Below are positions 29,952 to 40,840 of a DNA stretch of 64,000 nt, in pieces. The stretch is taken from contig OX031065.1 of NCBI GenBank assembly GCA_943736015.1, positions 27,914,427 through 27,978,426 of the forward strand. Reading direction: 5' to 3'. The stretch is from Tridacna crocea. Its lineage: Eukaryota; Mollusca; Bivalvia; Cardiida; Cardiidae. The first letter of the stretch is position 1, and every line of letters starts with the position of its first letter. A program made the position numbers and the translations under genes. Below the pieces are notes generated by a model that saw nothing but the letters and a program-made list of their open reading frames with translations, was not told the DNA's origin and searched no databases.

Positions 29952-30364
29952 ACACATCTTTATGATGCATTATAGCAAGCAAGACATCACCTTATTATAG
30001 ATCCATATAATCAATTTTATCAAACATTAAGCTCCCTTTTCACAGAGCACGACTCAGTTATATGTGCAAACAAACATTCTGATAGTATTGCTCTAACCGC
30101 TTTGATAGCACAATAATCCTTTCTTATGTGCAGCCCTCCTGTTGCGTAAATACAGCAGTCATTGATAGAAAAAGCTGTGTTCACTTTCCTGCAATCATTT
30201 GTTCAAAAGAGCTCATCCTCTTCCACTTACAATTTTTGTAGACTTGTTAAAACCCAGAATTACTTGTTAACTCTATCCATTGCATAAACCACATCGGAAG
30301 TTTTAGAGGACGGTGCAGATCAAGATTAGACTGCACAGAATGTTATCTCTGATCTACAATGTCC
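29952..30364. other. Unassigned, with an H3 hairpin at about 30312-30362
   Basis: GTGCAGATCAAGATTAGACTG facing GTTATCTCTGATCTAC marks H3. The rest is unassigned. Confidence 0.4.
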
Positions 30365-32447
30365 ACTGCTGTGTTTTGGATTATGACTGAATTGTCTCAT
30401 GATTTTGCAAGGAGTATCAGACTGAAAATGTGTCCTCCAGAGCATACAAAAGGTGTTTATAACATTTGACCTATTGACCCAGTTTTTGACCCAACATGAC
30501 CCATATTCAAACTCATCCAAGATATTATAAAGGCAAACATTCTGACTAATTTTCAAGAGTGTTGGACTGAAAATGTGGCATCCAGAGCATATACAAGGTT
30601 TTTCTAAGATTTGACCTGGTGACCTAGTTTTTAACCCCCAATGACCCATTTTCAAACCTGTCTGAGATATCATCAAGACAAACATTCTGACCAACTTACA
30701 AGAGTTTCGGACTGAAAATGTGGCCTCTAGAGCCTACAACAGGTTTTTCTAACATTTGACCTAGTGACCTAGTTTTTGACCCCACATGACCCATTTTCGT
30801 TCTTGTCCGAGACATCATCCAGGCAAACATCCTGACCAACTTTCATGAGTATCCAACTGAAAATATGGCCTCTAGAGCGTACAAAAGGTTTTTCTAAGAT
30901 TTGACCTAGTGACCTAGTTTTTGACCCCACGTGACCCATTTTCAAACTCGTCCGAGATATCATCCAGACAAACATTCTGACCAACTTTCATGAGTATCCG
31001 ACTGAAAATGTGGCCTCTAGAGCGTACAAAAGGTTTTTCTAAGATTTGACCTGGTGACCTAGTTTTTGACCCCACGTGACCCATTTTCAAACTCGTCCGA
31101 GATATCATCCAGACAAACATCCTGACCAACTTTCATGAGTATCCAACTAAAAATGTGGCCTCTAGAGCGTACAAAAGGTTTTTCTAAGATTTGATCTGGT
31201 GACCTAGTTTTTGACCCCACGTGACCCATTTTCGAACTCGTCCGAGATATCATCCAGACAAACATCCTGACCAACTTTCATGAGTATCGGACTGAAAATG
31301 TGGCCTGTAGAGCGTACAAAAGGTTTTTCTAAGATTTGACCTGGTGACCTAGTTTTTGACCCCACGTGACCCACTTTCAAACTCGTCCGAGATATCATCC
31401 AGACAAACATTCTGACCATTTTTCATGAGTATCCGACTGAAAATGTGGCCTCTAGAGCGTACAAAAGGTTTTTCTAAGATTTGACCTGGTGACCTAGTTT
31501 TTGACCCCACGTGACCCACTTTCGAACTCGTCCGAGATATCATCCAGACAAACATCCTGACCATTTTTCATGAGTATCCGACTGAAAATGTGGCCTCTAG
31601 AGCGTACAAAAGGTTTTTCTAAGATTTGACCTGGTGACCTAGTTTTTGACCCCACGTGACCCACTTTCGAACTCGTCCGAGATATCATCCAGACAAACAT
31701 CCTGACCAACTTTCATGAGTATCCGACTGAAAATGTGGCCTGTAGAGCGTACACAAGGTTTTTCTAAGATTTGACCTGGTGACCTAGTTTTTGACCCCAC
31801 GTGACCCACTTTCGAACTCATCTGAGAAATCATCGAGACAAACATCCTCACCAACTTTCATGAGTATCTGACTGAAAATGCGGCCTCTAGAGCGTACACA
31901 AGGTTTTTCTAAGATTTGACCTGGTGACCTAGTTTTTGACCCCACGTGACCCATTTTCGAACTCGTCCGAGATATCATCGAGACAAACATCCTGACCAAC
32001 TTTCATGAGTATCGGACTCAAAATGCGGCCTCTAGAGCGTACACAAGGTTTTTCTAAGATTTGACCTAGTGACCTAGTTTTTGACCCCACATGACCCATT
32101 TTCGAACTCGTCCGAGATATCATCGAGACAAACATCCTGACCAACTTTCATGAGTATCGGACTCAAAATGCGGCCTCTAGAGCGTACACAAGGTTTTTCT
32201 AAGATTTGACCTAGTGACCTAGTTTTTGACCCCACATGACCCATTTTCGAACTCGTCCGAGATTTCATCGAGACAAACATCCTGACCAACTTTCATGAGT
32301 ATCCGACCAAAACTGTGGCCTGTAGAGCGTACACAAGGTAAAAAGTTGACGACGGACGACGGACGACGCACGACGCACGACGGACGACGGACGACGGACA
32401 CAGCACGATCACAATAGCTCACCATGAGCACTTCGTGCTCAGGTGAG
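30365..32447 (+). mobile_element. HL-1 Helentron-like element with a 145-bp tandem array
   Basis: About 13.5 tandem units of 145 bp, each with GACCTAGTTTTTGACCCCAC, GAGATATCATCCAGACA, CTTTCATGAGTATC and CTCTAGAGCGTACA, run from 30365 to 32340. A CGACGGACGACGGAC microsatellite (32346-32400) follows, then a terminal hairpin, TGAGCACTTCGTGCTCAGG, at 32424-32442. Units 1-3 are diverged and the later units are nearly identical. The last five units share a variant (ATCGAGACA, TGCGGCC). 71-codon minus-strand open frames recur once per unit only because the unit lacks stops in that frame. They shift frame each unit (145 is not a multiple of 3) and are not a gene. The left terminus seen in the copy at 57163 is missing here. 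Confidence 0.85.
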
Positions 32448-32547
32448 CTAAAAATGCTAGTTAACAGCATTTTCTCCTTTTCCCACAATGTTTTCTAATG
32501 TTTCCTATCTATGGGTCGTTAAAAAGTCGGGATGGTGTGGTAGAGTT
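32448..32547 (+). repeat. P1 MITE right half
   Basis: Starts inside the palindrome (AAATGCTAGTTAACAGCATT) directly at the HL-1 terminus and ends GGTGTGGTAGAGTT. Confidence 0.7.
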
Positions 32548-32665
32548 CACATATTTTTAGCTTTTGAGAAAATGCATTTTACCTATTCAGTAAAGAAATA
32601 GTTAAAGTGTACAAGTAAAATGTTGGTAGCATACTAATGCTTCAGAAAAATATTGCTACCTCTTT

Positions 32666-32892
32666 TTAACTCTTTACCAAAGGACAAAACTGTAGACCAG
32701 TCCAAATTGAAAGCATTTGCAGACAACATAAGAATGGCTCAAAAATTGAAATTTGTCTTGGAAAGGGTAAGAAAACATTGTGGGAAAAGGAGAAAATGCT
32801 GGTAACCAGCATTTTCTCCTTACCAGCATTTTCTCCCTTTACCACAATGTTTTCAAAAGGCATCTTTCAGAGGGTTGTGAAAAGTCAGTATT
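32666..32892 (+). repeat. P1 MITE with duplicated core
   Basis: TTAACTCTTTACCAAAGG. ACCAGCATTTTCTCC occurs twice in tandem in the right palindrome arm. The right end is lost. Confidence 0.75.
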
Positions 32893-33363
32893 AAAGAAAC
32901 AGATTTTTTTCCCGAGACAAGAAGAATGCATTATTCTACCAAGACATTAGACATGAAAACTTGTCATTAACAGACACAGACATTTGTATCCACAGCTTTT
33001 CTTTCTGCATTCAAATCAGTCTATTAATCAACACTTGAAAACATCATATGCGACAGACAAATCGACAGACAAATCGCTCATTCTGAGAATCTTTTCTTTT
33101 TTGTCAACATCTTTTATATAGTATTTTCCTCTCACCATCTTCCATTCAGCAATTCCTACATTTATGATCTTCACAATATTTACAATGCTAGTCATTTAAT
33201 TCCAAGGTGTTCATAATGAAAAACTCAAACAGTCCAAGGTACCAACAAATTGCTCATTTTGATCACTGTTTCCATTTCTCTCAATACATGTATTCTCTAA
33301 AGCTTTTCTACACCTCTTACTATTTACCAGCCTTTGTCACTATCTTTTTAATCTTTTTTCTGC
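32893..33363. other. Unassigned
   Basis: No supported feature. CGACAGACAAAT is duplicated at 33050-33072. Confidence 0.4.
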
Positions 33364-33592
33364 TTAACCCATTAACACACACCAAAATTTCAGATCTAAC
33401 CAAATTGAAAGCATTTGCAGACGACAATTTCAAAGTGGCTTTAATGATGTAATTATGCTTTGATAGGGTAGAAAACATTGTGGGAAAAGGAGAAAATGCT
33501 GGTTACCAGCATTTTCTCCTTTTCCCACAATGTTTTCAAAAGGTTTTTTCTTCAGGGTCGTTAAAAGTCATCATTGTGTGGTAAAGACTTAA
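33364..33592 (+). repeat. P1 MITE, well preserved
   Basis: TTAACCCATTAACACACACC to GTGTGGTAAAGACTTAA with a perfect palindrome. Confidence 0.85.
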
Positions 33593-34425
33593 AAAGTGAA
33601 ATGGAAACTTTCGTGCAGATAGTAAAAAACAACTTTCGCCATTTCAAAATTAACTTTTGGGGGAAGGGATATCTTCTTTATATTGGACAATATAGATCTA
33701 TGATGTTCTGTGCAGTCTGATCTTGATCTACACTGTCCACAAAAGGCCAATGAATCATGCTCAGCAGTTTAGGGGATGTTCTGATTATGATTTAGCTAAA
33801 CATATCACATAATATAGCATGTTGAAACTGTATTTAACCTTAGTGCATTAAAGGAACAAGAGGGGTTTCATTCCAGAAATGATCCTGACAGACACATTGT
33901 TATTCTTGTCCAGAATGTCTCAACAAAACAGATAGTTTTGGTCAAAGATCAGATTGCACATTTTGTGTTGTCTGATCTTTATTTTTATATTATCTGCTAG
34001 AACAACTTAGTTTGTAACAGGCATGTTATTGGTTTACGCAGCCGTGATTTCAAGTAAACATCAGGCCAGATAAACAAAACTTGGTGTATTTTCTATCAAA
34101 ATTACAAATTTTTGCCTCCAAAAACAAACTTTTAGAATATGAATATGAAATTTTCAACACATGTAATTCTTTGTACTTTGAAAATTTGGATATATAAACC
34201 AACCTAGATTCACACATAACAAAACATTATGACAAATGCAGGAAAAATTGCATGCTTGTCACAAGCATTTTGTCCTTTTGCTGCAATATTTCTCAAAAAG
34301 TCATCTAGTGCAACATGATAAACAATGTCTGTAGGTGGTAATAAGTAATTTTTTTTTATGGCTCATTAGTGCAGGTAAACAACATTATTGTTAGACTGTA
34401 GAACACGATCATCCCTGCATTTTGA
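33593..34425. other. Two H3 copies and unassigned sequence
   Basis: H3 copies are at about 33640-33780 (GTGCAGTCTGATCTTGATC) and 33930-33995 (GTCAAAGATCAGATTGC). A worn P1 core is at about 34225-34320. The remainder is unassigned. Confidence 0.5.
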
Positions 34426-34653
34426 ACTTTTTACCAAACAACATTTTAGACTGCGTAAAATTGAGAGCATTAATTATGCACATGACAAAATTAATGTTAC
34501 TAATAATTCAAATTTGTTTTATGAAGGGAAGAAATCATTGTGGGAACGGGAGAAAATGCTGGTTACTGGCATTTTCTCCTTTTCCTACAATGATTTCAAA
34601 AGGCTTCTTTTTACAGGGTCGTTTAAATTTGAGATTGTGTAGTAAAGGGATAA
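34426..34653 (+). repeat. P1 MITE
   Basis: CTTTTTACCAAACAACA to GTGTAGTAAAGGGATAA. It abuts the next copy at a mutated TTAA. Confidence 0.75.
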
Positions 34654-34859
34654 CTCTTTACCAAACAACAAACGTTTTGAATGGACCAAATTCAAAGCAT
34701 CTGCAGACAACAAATTAAATCTTGGTATTATGATGATATCCAATTTTGATAGGGCAGAAAATATTGTGGATAAAGGATAAAATGCTGGTAACCAGCAATT
34801 TTTCCTTTTCCCACAATGTTTTCCATAGGGTTCTTTCTCAGTTTTGTTGAAAGGTGGGA
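34650..34859 (+). repeat. P1 MITE, left part split by the LINE
   Basis: Left arm, palindrome and part of the right arm, up to GAAAGGTGGGA. The copy resumes at 41372 with AAAGGTGGGATTGTGTGG. Confidence 0.85.
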
Positions 34860-35008
34860 ATGAATGAATGAATGAATGTTGTTTTATGGCGCATCGACAA
34901 CTTTGGTCATTTAGCGCGCATATCTATGTTAAAAGATAATAAACGTGGAGTTGTTTAAACTGAATAAAGTTTGAATGACAATAAAAGAATTAAATTAAGA
35001 AAATTTAA

Positions 35009-35160
35009 TGCATAAAGGGCTTCATCGAGTTACAGGGCAATCCCTATATAGTCAAATGTTTTAAATGATAAGAACTGAATTAAGAAGAGTGCATAAAGGG
35101 CATTTATCGAGTTACAGGGCAATTCGTATATACTCAAAAGTTTTAAATGATAAGATTTAA
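35009..35160. repeat. Tandem duplication in the LINE 3' UTR
   Basis: The block GCATAAAGGGC, GAGTTACAGGGCAAT and GTTTTAAATGATAAG occurs twice, about 83 bp apart. A second pair, CTCCAATGGGATAAGAT, is at 35371 and 35411. Duplicated 3' UTR words are often the part recognised by the LINE reverse transcriptase, but that role here is an inference. Confidence 0.6.
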
Positions 35161-35527
35161 GAATGTGATAAAAAGGTTTAAACTCAATGCTGGTTTGATA
35201 AAAAGAAGTTTTTTAAATGAAAAAGAAATATGTGTCATTTATAATGTGCATAAAATATGATATTGAGTGGCTGGGCATTCCCTGCCTACTCAACAGTTTT
35301 AGATTAAAAGGTAAGACTGATAATATTGTTTTTCCTTGGAAATGAGGTTAAAATTGATAAAGATTGGAGCCTCCAATGGGATAAGATACTCCCATTAAAG
35401 AGGTCCTGTCTCCAATGGGATAAGATGTCTCCAAGAGAGCCAATCCTCCCATTAAGGAGATGCAAACTGAATATTTATGAAGTAAAAAATGTTGTAAAAG
35501 GATGGGTAAGAAACTCAAGAGTAAATA

Positions 35528-38500
35528 TCACAGTTTATTGTAAATGTCAATCTCCTTTATGAAAGCGATAATAGATTCAACGCTGACAGAATCAAAAAGA
35601 TTTTTCAAACTATCTACGTTGAAATATTTTGAACGAACTGGCTGAAAGTCAATGCAATCTAGTAGGATATGTTTTACAGAAAAGGTTGCATTGCATGGTA
35701 TACATTCAGGGGCATCATCTCTTGTCAAGAGCCAGGAATGTGTGATGCGTGAATGGCCAATTCGAAGTCGTGCAATTATCACTTCTTCTTGACGAACGGA
35801 TCTGTAAACGGGATACCATTCACCAAGGGATGGTTTAACTGAATGCAGTTTATTGAAAATATCAGCATCCCACTGGGATTGCCAAGAAGATTGGATATGT
35901 GATAAAACGGAGGCTTTAAAATCAGTGTGTGGAACTTTAAAATCTGAAATGGGAAGGTTAAGTGCAGATTTAGCAGACCTATCGGCATTTTCATTGCCTT
36001 TGATGCCTACATGACTTGGAAGCCAGCAGAACACCAATCTATTCTTAGAAGAAATTTGTGAGATCCTTTCAAGTAAACTGCAGATTAAAGGATTCTCAAG
36101 TCGTTGATTTGAAAGGGCCTGTAATGTTGACAAAGAGTCTGAAAAGATAATAAAACGGTTGGAATTAGAACTTTCAACTAGATTAAGGGCCAGATCTACT
36201 GCTTTAATTTCAGCAGAGAAGATAGAGGAGTTGTTTGGAAGGCGGCATTTTAAGCTTCTTTGTCCATAAACAGCGGCAGCTGCTACAGAATTGCCTTCTT
36301 TAGATCCATCTGTATAGATGGGTTTGAAGGAAAAATAATGTTCCTTTATCTCGTTGTATCTAGCATGAAATACAGTTCTATCCGTGACAGACTTTTTGTC
36401 AGATGCAAGGTCAAATCTGAATTCTGCACTGTTTAGTGTCCATGGAGGGATTTCAGAGATTTTATAGTCGGCAATAGACTCGGTGTCTATGCCAAGGTTA
36501 TCTACAATGGGCTCCATGCGGATACCAAATGGAGGAATAACATTTGGTTTCCTTTCAAAAAGAGATTTATATTCAGGTTTAAAGACAACGTTATGAGTTG
36601 GATTAAAACGATTCGACTTAAGTTTTAAAATATATTGAAGTGAGAGTTTTTCTCTCCTGTAAGAAAGAGAAGGTTCATTAGCCTCAACATAAAGACTATT
36701 GACGGGAGAAGTTCTGAAAGCTCCAAGTACAAGACGTAGACCCTCGTGATGTATAGAATCGAGAATTTTCAGATAGGATTTACGGGCCGATCCGTATACA
36801 ACAGATCCATAGTCCAACTTGGAGCGAACTAAAGACCGATAAAGCCGCAAGAGGACTTTACGGTCTGCTCCCCATTCAGAATGAGCCACAACCTTAAGAA
36901 GATTAAGAGCCTTCTTGCACTTCTTTTTAAGTGCAGTGATGTGAGGAAGGAAAGAAAGCTTTCTGTCAAAGATGACTCCAAGAAATTTAAACTCAGAAAC
37001 GACTTCAATTTTAGTTTTGTCCAGATAAAGTTCAGGATCTGGATGAACACCTCGTAGATTACAGAGGTGCATGCACTTAGTTTTGGACTTCGAAAATTTG
37101 AAGCCATTTTCATCAGACCATGTTTGCAATTTGTTGAGACATTGCTGAAGTTGTCTCTCAATAATGTTCATATTTCGAGATCTGAAGCATATGACGAAGT
37201 CATCAACATAGAGGGAACAGTCTACACCAGGACAGATAGCTTTGACTATACTGTTTATTTTCACACTGAAAAGTGTAACAGAGAGAATACATCCTTGGGG
37301 TACACCCATCTCCTGTTCACGGGCTCCCGAGACAGTATTACCAACTCGGACGCGGAAAAGACGTTCATCCAAGAAGGCTGAAATAAAAAGAGGAAGACGG
37401 CCTCGAAGACCAAAGTCATGCAAGTCTTTCAGAATTCCGTATTTCCAAGTTGTATCGTAAGCGCTTTCAAGGTCGAAAAAGACAGATACTACATGCTGTC
37501 TATTAATAAAGGCTTCTCTGACAAAGGTTTCAAAGCGGACAAGATGATCTATGGTGCCGCGCTGGCGACGAAATCCACTCTGTACATCAACGATGAGGTT
37601 GTTCTTCTCTAAAAACCAGACAAGCCTGTCGTTGACCATACGTTCTAGGGTCTTGCAGAGACAACTAGTAAGAGCTATTGGCCGATAGTTAGCCGGGTCA
37701 CTAGCATCTTTGCCAGGTTTTGGGATAGGAATGACAAGTGCCTCCCGCCAGGATGCAGGAAAATCACCTGACTGCCAGATATCATTAAAATTATCAAGTA
37801 AAACTGAGAGGGAAGTAAAAGGTAAGTGTTTTAAAAACTGGTAATGAACTTTATCTGGGCCAGGAGAAGAATCATGAGCTTTATTCAGAGCAGATTTTAA
37901 TTCTTTAAAAGTGAAGAGTTTATTATAATGCTCTGAATTCGAAGACTTGAAATTAAGCTTTTTCTTTTCTTCTCTAGCTTTATTCCTCTGAAACTTTTCT
38001 GAATAGTTTGCAGAGGAAGACTTTTTGCAAAAGGTGTTAGCAAGAGCATCAGCTATATCCTGGGGAGATTCCAACGAAGTATTGTTAACCTCAAGGTGAC
38101 TAACAGGGGTCTGGCCTTTGCCATTGATCTTTCTGATCATATCCCAGGTTTTTTTAGTAGTAGTTCTACTATTCAACTTAGAGACATATTGTCTCCAGGC
38201 CTTGCGCTTACTTTCTTTAATGGTACGACGGGCTTTTGCCCTGGAAATACGGAATAAGTTAAGATTGTCTTTGGTAGGCCTGAGATTAAATTTTCTAAGG
38301 GCCTGTTTTCTGTCTCTGACAGCCTGTTTACAATCATCATTGTACCAAGGCTTGTCAGGTCGTTTTGGGTTTGTCGAGGTCTGAGGGACGGACTGTTTAG
38401 CTGCATCAATTAATAGGGAAGTGAAAAGTTTTGCAGGATCATCGCAATTTCCAAATTTATCATGTGTAATGGTCTGTTCACATAGGGTTTCAAATTTATT

Positions 38501-39262
38501 CCAATTTGCTTTGGAAAGCTTCCATTTCTGCGGTCGTACACTGCTGGACGGTTGTGTAGATGAAAAGATAATGGGGAAGTGATCACTTCCACACAAATCC
38601 TCAGTCACTTTCCAAGTAAAATTGGGAAGTAAGACTGGGCTGCATAATGTTAAATCAATGGAAGAGTAAGATCCAGTTGCTGGATGCAAGTAGGTTTTGG
38701 ATTTGTTATCATTCATGAAAGACAGAGAGTTATTCGAAATGAAGTTTTCTAACTGTAGACCTCTCTGGTTGGTGTCATTGCAACCCCACATAACATTGTG
38801 ACCATTAAAGTCCCCAGCTAGAATATAGGGGGATGGCAATTGGGAAATGAGATCATTCAGATTGGTCTCATTGATAGGTGTGCTTGGGGGGAGGTATACA
38901 GAACACAGTGTAACAGCACTGTGTAAAGATAACCTGACGGCAACAGCTTGCAAGTTTGTATTTAAAGAGATAACTTTGTGAGGAATGTTGTTGTTAACAA
39001 CAATAGAAACACCACCTCTGGCTTTTTCGCCTTCGGTAAAGATCCTGTTGTAAATAGAATGATATTTTATAGTGATATCATCCTCCTGTTTAAGGAAGGT
39101 TTCTTGCAAACAAACAGCAACTGGTTTGTTATCATTGATTAAAAGTGAAAGTTCGTCAAAGTTTGACTTCAGACCTCGACAATTCCACTGGATTATGGTA
39201 TTCATAGTGCATGAGGAAAGTATAAAAACTAAAATAAAAAATGAGGCCGTAAACCAATGCAT
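35528..39262 (-). CDS. LINE ORF2: endonuclease, reverse transcriptase, RNase H
   Basis: 1244 codons from the first in-frame ATG. A second start at residue 20 (39205; MNTIIQWNCRGL) matches the usual beginning of the APE-type endonuclease, and the 19 residues before it are hydrophobic. Endonuclease motifs seen are WNCRG, LQETFL, GDFNGHN and SDHFPI. The reverse transcriptase follows, with PGPDKV, NYRPIALTS, GFRRQRGTIDHL, FDLESAYD, GVPQGCILSV and the catalytic YVDD. RNase H has YTDGSK, the E of SAEIKAVDLAL, FSDSLSTLQAL and ENADRSAKSAL, so all four acidic positions are present. Near the C-terminus a CX2CX7HX4C knuckle (CIPC ... HILLDC) is intact. The protein nicks target DNA and primes cDNA synthesis on it. 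No stop or frameshift was found. Confidence 0.93.
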   Translation of the reverse strand: MHWFTASFFILVFILSSCTMNTIIQWNCRGLKSNFDELSLLINDNKPVAVCLQETFLKQEDDITIKYHSIYNRIFTEGEKARGGVSIVVNNNIPHKVISLNTNLQAVAVRLSLHSAVTLCSVYLPPSTPINETNLNDLISQLPSPYILAGDFNGHNVMWGCNDTNQRGLQLENFISNNSLSFMNDNKSKTYLHPATGSYSSIDLTLCSPVLLPNFTWKVTEDLCGSDHFPIIFSSTQPSSSVRPQKWKLSKANWNKFETLCEQTITHDKFGNCDDPAKLFTSLLIDAAKQSVPQTSTNPKRPDKPWYNDDCKQAVRDRKQALRKFNLRPTKDNLNLFRISRAKARRTIKESKRKAWRQYVSKLNSRTTTKKTWDMIRKINGKGQTPVSHLEVNNTSLESPQDIADALANTFCKKSSSANYSEKFQRNKAREEKKKLNFKSSNSEHYNKLFTFKELKSALNKAHDSSPGPDKVHYQFLKHLPFTSLSVLLDNFNDIWQSGDFPASWREALVIPIPKPGKDASDPANYRPIALTSCLCKTLERMVNDRLVWFLEKNNLIVDVQSGFRRQRGTIDHLVRFETFVREAFINRQHVVSVFFDLESAYDTTWKYGILKDLHDFGLRGRLPLFISAFLDERLFRVRVGNTVSGAREQEMGVPQGCILSVTLFSVKINSIVKAICPGVDCSLYVDDFVICFRSRNMNIIERQLQQCLNKLQTWSDENGFKFSKSKTKCMHLCNLRGVHPDPELYLDKTKIEVVSEFKFLGVIFDRKLSFLPHITALKKKCKKALNLLKVVAHSEWGADRKVLLRLYRSLVRSKLDYGSVVYGSARKSYLKILDSIHHEGLRLVLGAFRTSPVNSLYVEANEPSLSYRREKLSLQYILKLKSNRFNPTHNVVFKPEYKSLFERKPNVIPPFGIRMEPIVDNLGIDTESIADYKISEIPPWTLNSAEFRFDLASDKKSVTDRTVFHARYNEIKEHYFSFKPIYTDGSKEGNSVAAAAVYGQRSLKCRLPNNSSIFSAEIKAVDLALNLVESSNSNRFIIFSDSLSTLQALSNQRLENPLICSLLERISQISSKNRLVFCWLPSHVGIKGNENADRSAKSALNLPISDFKVPHTDFKASVLSHIQSSWQSQWDADIFNKLHSVKPSLGEWYPVYRSVRQEEVIIARLRIGHSRITHSWLLTRDDAPECIPCNATFSVKHILLDCIDFQPVRSKYFNVDSLKNLFDSVSVESIIAFIKEIDIYNKL

Positions 39263-39277
39263 TTTAAAATAGACTGG

Positions 39278-40840
39278 TTAAGATTTAATTACAGATGTCT
39301 CGGCTTTGGATGATTGCCAAGCGTCAAAATCCTTGTTCCAAAGATCTTTGGAAGTGGACCAGATATAGGCTTCTGAATCTGAAGCCTCACCTTCCAGATT
39401 TTCAGTATCTGCATCCATGTCCTCTAGCTCCGAAAATCTGTTGGAGGTAGGGACAGGATCATTTACTTTCATTGTAATTTCACAAGATCCTTGGTTATCT
39501 CTAGATTGTGATGTGGACTTGGAAGAAGACCTTTTTTGAGGTCGGGGTGTATGATTAGGATTGTCTTTAGATGAGACGTTGGATTTGGTTGTAGGCTGTG
39601 AAGATGGAGGTTGTGGTTTCTTTGGTGTCTGTTGTGAAGGGGGAGATGGTTTTGAAGCTTTTTTTGAAGAGATATTTTGTGAGGAGGTAGATGGTTTTGA
39701 GGTTTTTTGTGAAGAGATACTTTGAGAGTTTGTGGGTTTTGAGGGTACAGAAGAAGTTTTGTTTGTTTCAGATGTAGGCCGAGTCTGAGTAGGTGTTGCA
39801 ACTTGGACATTGGGGATGAGAGCTTTCAGTTCATCAGTCATTTCAGGAAACTTTTGGAGAAGTTTTTTAGCCAATAGTTCGCAGGTTGGACAATGTCCAT
39901 TTGCAGGCAAAGGAGAAGCAACATTTGCATATGTTGTACTTTTGCTCAACAGAGCCTGATCAGACCTGCGTTTTTCAACTACTTTCCTGGCTTCTAAGAA
40001 GGTAATATTCTCCTTAAACTTGATTGACAGGATTTCTTTCTCATCCTTCCAAACTGAACATTCTTTGGAATATGTAGGATGAGAAGACTTGCAATTGACA
40101 CAAAGTGGGGGGTTATTGCAAGCCTTTTGGTCATGTTCTTCCCCTTCAAAAGCACACCTGGGACAAACAGGTGTGCTTCTGCAGTTACTTTCATGATGGC
40201 CGTACCGTTGACACCTATAACAGCGCAACGGATTAGGCACATAAACATCGACCTTGACTGATTGAAATCCTACTTTAATTGAAGTTGGAAGAGTTGGAGT
40301 AGAGAATGTCAAGATGTAGGTATGTGTATCTCTACGAATGCCATTCCTGAGAACTGAAATTCTCTTCACATCAGACACAGCCTGGTTTTTAAGATTTGAT
40401 TTGATTTCCTCCAAAGAGTCACAGAAGCTTAATTCTTTGCATCTAATGACTCCTTTGGAGGTGTTTAGGGTCTTGTGAGGAAAGATTTTGACATCAAGAT
40501 TGAAAAGTTTCTTGTGTCCAAGTAGGTTTCTGACTTGTTGTTGCGAGAAGCACTCAACAAGCAAAGTTTCATTTTTAAGCTTTTTAACAGATTTTGGGGT
40601 TCCTAAAATTGCTGAGATGGATTTTTCAATAATAAAAGGAGAAAGTTTTGTAACAGGTTTGGAAGAGTCAATAGATTCAATTACTAAAAAACGGGCAAAT
40701 GTTGTTGAAGATCTTGAATATTCTGACTCTGAATCAGAGTCGGAGAGTACACGCTTGGCCTTTTTTTGAGAAGCCATAGTTGTTGTTGAATATTCATCAC
40801 CGATGTTCCCCACCCGCCTCGGAGCCCAACAAGGGGACAT
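39278..40840 (-). CDS. LINE ORF1: nucleic-acid-binding protein with zinc knuckles
   Basis: 520 codons from the first ATG. The ATG at residue 22 (40777; MASQKKAKRVLSDSDS) is an equally likely start because the charged, serine-rich tail begins there. An RRM-like region (about residues 45-200) precedes three zinc knuckles near residues 205-265: CYRC with H and C (CX2CX4HX4C), CPRC (CX2CX6HX4C) and CVNC (CX2CX3HX6C). The C-terminal third is low-complexity, rich in S, T, K, P and Q, and ends in an acidic stretch. ORF1 proteins of I-group LINEs bind the element RNA and act as chaperones. The TAA stop at 39280-39278 lies in the same frame as ORF2. Confidence 0.9.
   Translation of the reverse strand: MSPCWAPRRVGNIGDEYSTTTMASQKKAKRVLSDSDSESEYSRSSTTFARFLVIESIDSSKPVTKLSPFIIEKSISAILGTPKSVKKLKNETLLVECFSQQQVRNLLGHKKLFNLDVKIFPHKTLNTSKGVIRCKELSFCDSLEEIKSNLKNQAVSDVKRISVLRNGIRRDTHTYILTFSTPTLPTSIKVGFQSVKVDVYVPNPLRCYRCQRYGHHESNCRSTPVCPRCAFEGEEHDQKACNNPPLCVNCKSSHPTYSKECSVWKDEKEILSIKFKENITFLEARKVVEKRRSDQALLSKSTTYANVASPLPANGHCPTCELLAKKLLQKFPEMTDELKALIPNVQVATPTQTRPTSETNKTSSVPSKPTNSQSISSQKTSKPSTSSQNISSKKASKPSPPSQQTPKKPQPPSSQPTTKSNVSSKDNPNHTPRPQKRSSSKSTSQSRDNQGSCEITMKVNDPVPTSNRFSELEDMDADTENLEGEASDSEAYIWSTSKDLWNKDFDAWQSSKAETSVIKS

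Noticed and set aside
30769-32488. Series of 71-89 codon minus-strand open frames starting MVRMFVWMISRTSSKMGHVG
   Set aside because: They recur once per 145-bp unit, shift frame each unit and overlap one another. They are a by-product of a tandem repeat lacking stops in one frame.
36000-40800. Plus-strand and alternate-frame ORFs within the LINE
   Set aside because: All are shadows of ORF1 and ORF2 on the minus strand, without domains of their own.
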